A stretch of DNA of 5,056 nt from Nitrospiraceae bacterium (lineage in GTDB: Bacteria; Nitrospirota; Nitrospiria; Nitrospirales; UBA8639): the NCBI GenBank assembly GCA_003523945.1, contig DOFS01000571.1, forward strand, positions 15,238-20,293, in the 5' to 3' direction. Shown one piece after another: positions 1 to 5,056 of this stretch (position 1 is the first letter of the stretch; every line of letters starts with the position of its first letter). Under the pieces are notes generated by a model. That model did no database searches. It was not told the DNA's origin and was given only the letters and a program-made list of their open reading frames with translations. Position numbers and translations under genes: made by a program.

Positions 1-20
1 CTGGACGAGCCTTTTTGAAC
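1..20 (+). repeat. 3' end of a dispersed palindromic element (copy B, cut by window edge)
   Basis: The first 20 bases match 4674-4693 at 18 of 20 positions, including the core CTGGACG, the T-run and GAAC. That second stretch is the 3' arm of the full element copy behind the STAS gene. The match stops after the GAAC. Only the right arm is in the window, so the 5' part must lie to the left of it. Orientation is the same as the other two copies. From memory, Nitrospira genomes carry many elements ending this way; I cannot check that here. Confidence 0.7.
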
Positions 21-48
21 ATCCTGCAAGGTTGTATATAGATCTGAT

Positions 49-79
49 GAGATTTTATGCCTAATGGCATCAGAATCTC
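49..79. other. Imperfect hairpin upstream of the YaaC-like gene
   Basis: GAGATT (49-54) pairs with AATCTC (74-79), and ATGCC (57-61) pairs with GGCAT (66-70). They are separated by a small internal loop (TT against CAG), and the apical loop is TAAT. This gives 11 base pairs. No T-run follows on either strand, so an intrinsic terminator is not supported. It could be a transcript-end structure belonging to whatever lies left of the window, a small regulatory inverted repeat, or chance. Confidence 0.35.
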
Positions 80-366
80 CCCAAATTCAGAAAGTAGAGT
101 AGACTGGCCAGGGGAAAAAGTTATTTGGACCAATATACTCAATAGTTAAAAGCCCACATATGGCTGCACATAAACTTCATATAGCAGGAAAGACTGTCAG
201 ATTGCATGGAAGTCTTATTAATCCTAATTTTCGGACGCAGCGCGTTCTTTGCTCGGATCCTTGGGACTTTGTTTCATGATGGTTAAAAAGAGAACACAAA
301 AAAGATTCACTTTTCTTCTGGGAACAATCACATCACTTTTATAATGCGTCCCTATCTCTACCGGAA

Positions 367-1194
367 TTGTCAGCGCCACTGACGTCATATTATTGCTTCT
401 TGAATGCAGCAAAAGCACTTCTTTCGGCTAAAAACCATCTCATAACTGAAAGCCATGGTGTTGGTGGCCGTTCTGAGCCGGGGCATAAGTCTCTTGCAAA
501 TGTAATCGTTGATTTTAAGGGGGGCGGCATACTTCCCAGTTTAAGTAAATATTTGGCAGAGCCAGATAACGCCGGTAAGAATTTCACCCTTCAAGATCTC
601 CTTTGGCAAATACCATTTATCCATCGTGCTTACTGTCTCACCTATAAATCTGCAATTGAATTATTTATTCCATTACAAGAAAATTGCTTCATGCGGAAGG
701 ATCGTTCAAGAGAAGCCTGGTTCCAAGCCCAAATTGATAAAAGATATATAAATGCCCATACGAAGAGCGTAATCAAGCCAGGTTTTGAACTATTTGAGGA
801 AGGAAGGAAATGCTTCATTCAGAGAAAACGACGTTTTAAGTGGTCTGGAAGGGACATAGAAAACAGCATTACCTCTTTCTCGAAATACCACAAGCAAATA
901 CGAAGAAGAGTTGTTCCAATATATTCATCAGAAAACAGATGGTATCTAAAAAAATCGGTAGTAGGCCATGGTAAGCTTGTAAATTCTCAGTTGGTCCTCA
1001 TTTTTTCTGCGATGCATAGGCTAAGCGAGCTTAGCCGATATGACCCAGTTGCCTTTTCTGGGCATTTTAATGTTAATCATAACTGGCTTTTGTCTGAATT
1101 TATTCGTACGGCACCGAACCAGTTTATTTACGGAATGGCATCAGAAATCACTGGTTTGGAATTTATCAAACCAGATGCGTTCTGGAGCTTCTAA
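367..1194 (+). CDS. Open 3' part of the YaaC-like gene (275 codons from a TTG)
   Basis: This is the longest stretch free of stops in the frame, and the form an automatic caller would report as a hypothetical protein. TTG 367 is unlikely to be a natural start. It lies inside what looks like a conserved helix, no ribosome binding site precedes it, and there is no ATG, GTG or TTG between the TGA at 277 and this codon. If translated, the product would lack about 69 N-terminal residues. What remains is a soluble, basic protein with no signal peptide or membrane segment, a cluster of Lys/Arg around residues 153-182 (RKRRFKW, RRRVVP), the HGVGGR motif at 30-35 and the HRLSELSRYDP segment at 217-227. 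It ends TAA at 1192-1194, 195 bp before the end of the convergent recQ. Function unknown; a residual product is possible but doubtful. Confidence 0.5.
   Translation: MSAPLTSYYCFLNAAKALLSAKNHLITESHGVGGRSEPGHKSLANVIVDFKGGGILPSLSKYLAEPDNAGKNFTLQDLLWQIPFIHRAYCLTYKSAIELFIPLQENCFMRKDRSREAWFQAQIDKRYINAHTKSVIKPGFELFEEGRKCFIQRKRRFKWSGRDIENSITSFSKYHKQIRRRVVPIYSSENRWYLKKSVVGHGKLVNSQLVLIFSAMHRLSELSRYDPVAFSGHFNVNHNWLLSEFIRTAPNQFIYGMASEITGLEFIKPDAFWSF
1019..1036. repeat. 8+2+8 bp perfect inverted repeat inside the YaaC-like gene
   Basis: GGCTAAGC (1019-1026) and GCTTAGCC (1029-1036) are exact reverse complements around a GA spacer. The repeat lies within the codons for RLSELSR. An 8-bp arm with a short spacer is expected about once by chance in a window of this size, so no function is claimed. 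Confidence 0.3.
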
Positions 1195-1389
1195 CAATTT
1201 CGAAGGGATTTGGGGGTAAACTCAAAATAATGAGTAAAGGCAAGGATTTCATCTGTCAGGCAGTTTCCGACGAACCCTGACCGATGAATAATTGGTGCAA
1301 GTCAGGGAGGAGAAGGTCCTTCTAAGTGATATTCGGATTGCGAACTAAGTGAGGCACAAAGAGTTCACTCCACTTTGAATGGTGAGATC
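1195..1389. other. Convergent intergenic gap between the YaaC-like gene and recQ
   Basis: Both flanking genes end here. Three small inverted repeats can be seen: ACTCA (1220-1224) with TGAGT (1231-1235); CCCTGAC (1275-1281) with GTCAGGG (1301-1307); and AGAAGG (1311-1316) with CCTTCT (1318-1323). The second has a 7-bp GC-rich stem with a 19-base loop and could help end transcription from either side. None is followed by a T-run, so I do not call a rho-independent terminator. No reading frame looks coding. Confidence 0.4.
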
Positions 1390-3846
1390 TCAGCTTTTTC
1401 CATGAACGACGCGGTAGAGGCGGAGTTGGCCGTAATCGTAGAGGTTGCCGAGTAGCTCTTTGGCGCCGGTGAGATTGCCAAACCCTGTTTTCTCGAAGGC
1501 CGCTGCCATTTCTAATTCCTGCTCCGGTGTCCACAGTTGGGAAAGGTCTACGGGCTCACCCGCTTGGATGGCTTGTTCCAGGTGTCCATAGATGGTGCTG
1601 GTGACTAACCCACGCTCCCTGGCGATTTGTTCGACCGAATGCCCCGCCAGAAAATAGCGTAAGGTTTGATTGACGGTATCTCCAAGCGGCCTTTTTCTGG
1701 CCGGCCTGTTGAAAAAGTCTGCCAGCGGCGTTCTCTGGTCTTGGTCGTCCTCACGTACTTCGCGTACTCTCCGGGCGCCAATTCCCCTGCGGCCTTGCCC
1801 GTGGGAAAGGGGGTCTTGGCGTCCATGGGATTGGGCGGGTGAAATTGTGGACCTTTCTGAACTGGCCGTTTCTTCATCACCTTCTAAATCGTGTTGGTTC
1901 TTAAAATCTTTTTGATTGGTCGCCGGGGTCTGATTCCCTAAAGAAGGTGCAGGGGAAAGATTTGACTCTTTCGGAATGGTCAGGGGGGCGTAGTCCTCCA
2001 GGTGTCTTGCAATAACGGCGAGAAACTTGGGGCCAAACTCCTGTAGTTTCCGATTCCCTACTCCACTAATCTGAAGAAATTCCTGTTCATTGGTCGGATA
2101 GTCCCGTGCCATCTGGCGTAACGCCACGTCGGAGAATATGACATAGGCAGGGACGTCTGCCTCATCGGCTAAGGTCTTACGCAGTTGGCGGAGGCGAGTG
2201 AATAACATCTCGTCGTGACCCAGGTCCTCGACAGAGGATGGATTCCGCTCTGGTGTGCTCATGGGCTTGGTGAGCATGAGTGTCTTGGGCTCTTGAAGGA
2301 AATGCTGGCCCTGGTCGGTGACTTCCAGCACCGTGAATGGGTCTGCCGTTTGATGGAGATATCCCAGCCGTATGAGTTCCCGACTGATGGAAGCCCATTC
2401 GGGCCGGCGGTGGGCTGTCCCTTTCCCGTAGCTGGTTAACCGATCATGACCCCATCGGCGGATTTTTTCGGTGTTAGCTCCAGTGAGGACGCCGATGATG
2501 TGATTGAGTCCAACGCTAAACCCGCTTGTTCCGCATACCTCTTCAACGCAGGAGAGCACGGTCTGCGTGGCCTCTGTGGCATCGAAGGTGTCCCTGGGCG
2601 TCAGGCAGTTATCGCATCCGCCACAGTTTTCGGATTCAACATGTTCTCCAAAATATTGGAGCAACGTGCGGCGCCGGCATGTGGCACACTCCGCATAGTG
2701 CACCATTTCCTGTAATTGCCTATTGGCGATCTGCTGTTCCTGGAGGTTAGGTTTCTCATTGATGAAGCGTTGCTGTTTGACCGTATCCCCGGCGCTGAAG
2801 AGCAGGACGCACTCGCTTGGCAGGCCATCGCGCCCGGCGCGGCCGGTCTCTTGATAATAGCTTTCGAGGTTTTTTGGTAAATCGTAGTGAATGACAAATC
2901 GCACGTTAGGCTTGTTGATTCCCATTCCGAAGGCAATGGTGGCGCAGATCACCTGGGTCTCATCACGAAGAAACAATTCTTGATGCCGTGTGCGCTCCTC
3001 GGCACTCAGTCCTGCATGATAGGCCTGTGCGTTGATGCCATAATGCTGTAATCGTTCCGCCACACTTTCTGTCGTCTTCCGGCTCTGGCAGTAGAGAATT
3101 CCGCAGTCCTTGGGGCGTTTCCGGAGAAACGCGAGGACTTGTCCAAACGGATTGTCCTTGGGCTGCACCTGGTAGGTCAGATTGGGCCGGTTAAAACTGG
3201 CCACGTAGCATGCCGGATCACGCAAGCGCAGGAGTGTCACAATGTCTTTTTGCACACGCTCCGTGGCCGTGGCGGTGAGTGCGATAATCGGGAGGGTAGG
3301 GACCTGATCTCGTAGTTCTACGAGTCGCCGGTATTCGGGCCGGAAATCATGCCCCCATTCACTGATGCAGTGGGCTTCATCAATGGCCAGCAAATTAACC
3401 TGGAAATTCCTGAGCAGGCTGAGGTATCCGGGGAGCATGAGCCGTTCCGGAGCCATGTAGAGCAGTCGGTAGTCACCCTGGTGTAGACCCCGTAACCGTG
3501 CCTGAGATTCCTGCGCGGTCAGAGAGGAGTTGAGAAACGTTGCGGCAATTCCATTGGCCCTGAGTCCATCCACTTGATCTTTCATCAGGGCAATGAGCGG
3601 GGAGACAACGATCGTTAAGCCAGATCGGGCCAGTGCCGGTAACTGAAAACACAGCGATTTTCCTCCCCCTGTAGGCAAGAGTGCCACCACGTCCCGCTCA
3701 GCGAGGACATCCCGAATGATCTCTTCCTGTAAAGGCCGAAAGGCGGTGAAGCCAAAATGTTCCTTTAACAGAGAGTGAAGGGGATGGTGTATTGAGGTCT
3801 GTGGGTGTGGGGAATTGGTGTGTTGATGAAATTGGGTGTTTTTCAC
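1390..3846 (-). CDS. recQ: ATP-dependent 3'-5' DNA helicase RecQ with extra C-terminal HTH domain
   Basis: RecQ unwinds DNA in recombination and replication-fork repair in the cytoplasm. The 818 residues show the superfamily 2 motifs: motif 0 FRPLQ (36-40), Walker A TGGGKS (59-64), DEAH (156-159), TATAT (191-195), FGMGINKP (306-313) and QETGRAGRDG (332-341). A zinc site follows (C390, C408, C411, C414; C387 is an extra Cys), then an RQC winged-helix region (about 420-525) and an HRDC domain (about 545-618). After a polar linker comes a C-terminal helix-turn-helix domain (about 722-818, with IARERGL...STIYGHL) like that at the end of some other RecQ-type helicases. E. coli RecQ has 609 residues; the excess is this tail plus a His-rich N-terminal leader. 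Residues about 684-714 are encoded by a copy of the dispersed palindromic element, without a frame break. The start is GTG 3846; no good Shine-Dalgarno is visible and no other standard start lies before the helicase core. Family certain; exact start less so. Confidence 0.96.
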   Translation of the reverse strand: MKNTQFHQHTNSPHPQTSIHHPLHSLLKEHFGFTAFRPLQEEIIRDVLAERDVVALLPTGGGKSLCFQLPALARSGLTIVVSPLIALMKDQVDGLRANGIAATFLNSSLTAQESQARLRGLHQGDYRLLYMAPERLMLPGYLSLLRNFQVNLLAIDEAHCISEWGHDFRPEYRRLVELRDQVPTLPIIALTATATERVQKDIVTLLRLRDPACYVASFNRPNLTYQVQPKDNPFGQVLAFLRKRPKDCGILYCQSRKTTESVAERLQHYGINAQAYHAGLSAEERTRHQELFLRDETQVICATIAFGMGINKPNVRFVIHYDLPKNLESYYQETGRAGRDGLPSECVLLFSAGDTVKQQRFINEKPNLQEQQIANRQLQEMVHYAECATCRRRTLLQYFGEHVESENCGGCDNCLTPRDTFDATEATQTVLSCVEEVCGTSGFSVGLNHIIGVLTGANTEKIRRWGHDRLTSYGKGTAHRRPEWASISRELIRLGYLHQTADPFTVLEVTDQGQHFLQEPKTLMLTKPMSTPERNPSSVEDLGHDEMLFTRLRQLRKTLADEADVPAYVIFSDVALRQMARDYPTNEQEFLQISGVGNRKLQEFGPKFLAVIARHLEDYAPLTIPKESNLSPAPSLGNQTPATNQKDFKNQHDLEGDEETASSERSTISPAQSHGRQDPLSHGQGRRGIGARRVREVREDDQDQRTPLADFFNRPARKRPLGDTVNQTLRYFLAGHSVEQIARERGLVTSTIYGHLEQAIQAGEPVDLSQLWTPEQELEMAAAFEKTGFGNLTGAKELLGNLYDYGQLRLYRVVHGKS
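1706..1798 (+). repeat. Palindromic element copy C, lying within the recQ reading frame
   Basis: Aligned without any gap to the intergenic copy starting at 4582, these 93 bases match at about 66 positions (hand count). Landmarks keep exactly the same spacing: CTGTTGAAAAAG at offset 0, CTCAC-TACT around offset 50, GGCCTTGC at offset 85. The tip is a small hairpin, GTAC (1755-1758) with GTAC (1764-1767), equivalent to TAC/GTA at the tip of copy A. The two blocks that differ most are the opposite arms of the inner stem. In this copy TTGG (1741-1744) can still pair with CCAA (1778-1781). The terminal T-rich arm of copy A is not preserved here. The element is antisense to recQ, and its reverse strand encodes linker residues about 684-714 including TPLADFFN. 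Confidence 0.75.
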
Positions 3847-4241
3847 AATTGGAGTTGTCGTAAAAATTGGGTATGTGGATGACTTGTCTTGATCATGAGT
3901 CGACCTCTATCCGGGAGTGAGCCTAGCCATATTGCGGTCTGCCACGAGGCACGATTTGTGGAGAGATATCACCTAGTTACCCTGCCGCGGCTCTTCATTT
4001 CTTACACCTATCCGTTTCACCGGTCTCCAGCGAGCTTTCTCCGATTTTTCTCATTTTCTTCAATATTTGTGCAGGTTTTCCCCAACTGAGGATGGTGCAA
4101 GATTTGTCATATTGCTTCATCGGTAAAGAGGCTGTCTACCTCTTTTCGCCGCAAGACTCTCGACATTATGAGGAAATCTGGGGCATTGGACAAGAATCAC
4201 AGGAAATTGCCGACAAGAAAGAAGTAACCTTTGGTGATGAC
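3847..4241. other. Divergent intergenic region between recQ and the STAS gene
   Basis: About 395 bp separates the two starts, so both promoters should lie here. I do not see a convincing pair of -35 and -10 boxes on either strand. TTGTCA at 4104-4109 resembles a -35 box, but nothing good lies 16-18 bases after it. The open frame from ATG 4092 runs into the STAS gene, but its first 50 codons resemble no domain and its GAGG directly abuts the ATG. I read it as leader rather than protein. The rightward frame at 3889-4089 has composition unlike its neighbours and no ribosome binding site, so I treat it as non-coding. Confidence 0.4.
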
Positions 4242-4577
4242 ATGCATGTAACCGAACGAATGCAAGATACCACGCTGGTCTTGATGATTTCAGGCCGAGT
4301 AACCGTGTACTCCAGGAAAGTCTTTCAGGGGATGGTGAGGGCTGCCAGTTTCTCTGGCGCCAAGCATATCATTTTCAACATGCAGGGAGTCACGTACATG
4401 GACACCGTTGCCTTGGGTGTATTGGGGCTTGCCTACCTCGACCTGAATCAACATCATGTGGCCATGAGTGTTGTTGAACCTAGACAGCCGGTTAAAACTC
4501 TACTTGAAAATGCCAATTTTTCTGAACTCATTCCCACGTATCCCACCGAAGAGACGGCTTTGAAAGCCATCCAATAA
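4242..4577 (+). CDS. STAS-domain protein, probable anti-sigma-factor antagonist
   Basis: The 111-residue product has the full size and layout of a single STAS domain as in SpoIIAA/RsbV. It has an N-terminal strand pair (VTERMQDTTLVLMISGRVT), a helix, a central strand HIIFNMQGV (42-50), the loop YMDTVALGVLG (52-62), a second helix and strand (HVAMSVVEP), and a C-terminal helix region with VKTLLENANF. In SpoIIAA the residue after the loop Asp is the Ser phosphorylated by the partner kinase; here it is Thr55 after Asp54, so phospho-control is possible. Such proteins bind an anti-sigma kinase and release its sigma factor, but no kinase, phosphatase or sigma gene is visible nearby. ATG 4242 was chosen because the domain starts there and GGTGAT (4233-4238) can serve as a weak Shine-Dalgarno. 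An in-frame ATG at 4092 would add 50 residues of no recognisable type. The palindromic element follows the stop within about 4 bases. Confidence 0.8.
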   Translation: MHVTERMQDTTLVLMISGRVTVYSRKVFQGMVRAASFSGAKHIIFNMQGVTYMDTVALGVLGLAYLDLNQHHVAMSVVEPRQPVKTLLENANFSELIPTYPTEETALKAIQ

Positions 4578-4580
4578 GGG

Positions 4581-4693
4581 GCTGTTGAAAAAGGCCGCCA
4601 ACTGCGTTTTCGCCATTTTTCCGTGCTCACATACTCCGTGTACGCTCTGCGCGCAAAAATGGCTGTGGCCTTGCTGGACGGGCTTTTTTGAAC
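4581..4693 (+). repeat. Full-length dispersed palindromic element (copy A)
   Basis: The element can fold into one long imperfect hairpin. The outer arm TTGAAAAAGGCCG (4585-4597) faces CGGGCTTTTTTGAA (4679-4692), the inner arm GCCATTTTT (4612-4620) pairs perfectly with AAAAATGGC (4655-4663), and TAC (4632-4634) pairs with GTA (4640-4642) at the tip. It shares its body with the copy inside recQ and its right arm with the copy at the window's left edge. It begins within about 4 bases of the STAS stop (TAA 4575-4577). With six T at 4684-4689 after a stem it could also act as a transcription terminator for that gene, although the stem next to the T-run is imperfect. From memory this type of element is common in Nitrospira; no transposase is present here, so movement, if any, would be in trans. 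Confidence 0.78.
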
Positions 4694-5056
4694 CGACCCG
4701 AGGCCTCTGGCCTTCAAGGTTGCCATGGGGGGTTTTGCCTATGGAGAACAGTAGTATTCAACACTCCCAATAGATTTCCGGGTGCGCTTCTCCTTTTTCA
4801 TCGTATAAACTGATGTGAGTCAATTAGATCAGCTCCGGGGCTGGAGAGTGGATTCGAGCCTAAGCTGAACCGAGCGGAATCTTCAGGGATTTAATGAAAT
4901 TCTGGTGACCATGAGCATTCAATCGGCAGGAAAGGGAGAATATGGTATCCTCGTCTGGACCTGCCAAAGAGGGGACAAGTCCGGGAAGAGGATATGTGAT
5001 GACGGACTAAGGGCGACTCGTCTGAAGTTCTGGAGTTTATCAAAGAGAAGCCATCG
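4694..5056. other. Right-edge region without a firmly supported gene
   Basis: No strong coding signal or RNA gene is visible. Near the edge there are rightward candidates. One frame from ATG 4911 stays open to the end of the window (48 full codons) but has no obvious domain. ATG 4942 has a good Shine-Dalgarno (AAGGGAG at 4932-4938) but reaches TAA at 5008-5010 after 22 codons, and another in-frame ATG at 4999 follows AAGAGG. Directly after that TAA, the +1-shifted frame reads GDSSEVLEFIKEKPS to the edge, which looks more protein-like. A small gene starting here, possibly frameshifted, is conceivable but cannot be decided from the window. Confidence 0.3.

Larger units (their letters stand above)
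160..1194 (+). pseudogene. YaaC-like family gene interrupted by an in-frame TGA at codon 40
   Basis: Reading this frame from ATG 160 gives 344 codons, with one internal stop, TGA at 277-279. Sequence on both sides of the stop looks like one protein: before it SDPWDFVS, after it WLKR, then FFWEQSHHFYNASLSLPE, running straight into SAPLTSYYCFLNAAKALL. The YaaC-like family (named after Bacillus subtilis YaaC, function unknown) has a similar order: an aromatic/His helix with a FY pair, an aPL..YY helix ending in a KALL-like segment, a His-Gly-Val motif (codons 99-101 here) and a C-terminal LSxxSRYxP segment (about codons 288-296). The total length suits the family. No strong Shine-Dalgarno precedes ATG 160; a TATACT box at 134-139 is the only promoter-like element and has no clear -35. 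The stop could be a C-to-T change of an Arg CGA codon, a sequencing error or, less likely, recoding. The gene is visibly AT-richer than recQ, which fits horizontal transfer. Family call moderate; interruption clearly seen. Confidence 0.62.

Noticed and set aside
1275..1307. CCCTGAC/GTCAGGG hairpin as an intrinsic terminator
   Set aside because: The loop is long and no T-run follows on either strand, so it is listed only as a weak hairpin in the convergent gap.
1605..1880. Leftward 91-codon open frame inside recQ
   Set aside because: It overlaps recQ in another frame of the same strand; its openness comes partly from the element, and no independent gene is supported.
3889..4089. Rightward 66-codon open frame between recQ and the STAS gene
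   Set aside because: Low-complexity Ser/Phe-rich composition, no ribosome binding site, and it sits where the divergent promoters should be.
4092..4241. 50-residue N-terminal extension of the STAS protein
   Set aside because: It resembles no domain, its ATG lacks proper Shine-Dalgarno spacing, and the STAS fold starts at ATG 4242.
4454..4726. Leftward 90-codon open frame over the STAS 3' end and element copy A
   Set aside because: It runs antisense to the STAS gene and is explained by the openness of the element in this frame; no ribosome binding site or domain is seen.
4585..4773. Rightward 62-codon open frame behind the STAS gene
   Set aside because: It consists mostly of the palindromic element, is Cys/Pro/Trp-rich without a domain, and lacks a ribosome binding site.
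4830..4880. GGATTCGAGCC resembling a tRNA T-arm
   Set aside because: No matching acceptor, D-arm or anticodon arm could be built around it.
1..5056. CRISPR array, toxin-antitoxin pair, phage or defence island
   Set aside because: There are no regularly spaced repeats, integrase, transposase, nuclease or paired small genes. RecQ alone is a housekeeping helicase and not evidence of a defence system.

Overview
The window most likely comes from a Nitrospira-type bacterium (phylum Nitrospirota). This is an inference. It rests mainly on a dispersed palindromic element of about 110 bp that I recall as typical of Nitrospira genomes, seen here in three same-orientation copies (1-20, cut by the window edge; 1706-1798; about 4581-4693). 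The mid-GC recQ is compatible with that. No rRNA or other marker gene is present to confirm it.

Layout from left to right: (1) the tail of one element copy at the extreme left edge; (2) a short non-coding stretch with a hairpin at 49-79; (3) a rightward, AT-richer gene of the YaaC-like family, best read as 160-1194 but broken by an in-frame TGA at 277-279, so that a gene caller would report only 367-1194 from a TTG; (4) a 195-bp convergent gap; (5) a large leftward recQ DNA helicase gene (3846 to 1390); (6) a divergent gap of 395 bp; (7) a small rightward STAS-domain gene (4242-4577), probably an anti-sigma-factor antagonist; (8) a full copy of the palindromic element starting within a few bases of that gene's stop; (9) about 360 bp at the right edge with no firmly supported gene.

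The three genes do not form an operon: recQ is convergent with the YaaC-like gene and divergent from the STAS gene. I see no sign that they work together. RecQ is a housekeeping recombination and repair helicase, the STAS protein is an orphan regulatory protein here, and the YaaC-like gene looks like a decaying, possibly acquired passenger.

The most interesting observation is that one copy of the element lies inside the recQ reading frame. It encodes about 31 residues of the linker between the HRDC domain and the C-terminal helix-turn-helix domain. The intergenic copy, read in the same frame, gives a related peptide (LAxFFN motif). This looks like a repeat that has been turned into protein sequence, comparable in principle to the Rickettsia palindromic elements. 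The second observation is the hidden 5' part of the YaaC-like gene across an internal stop.
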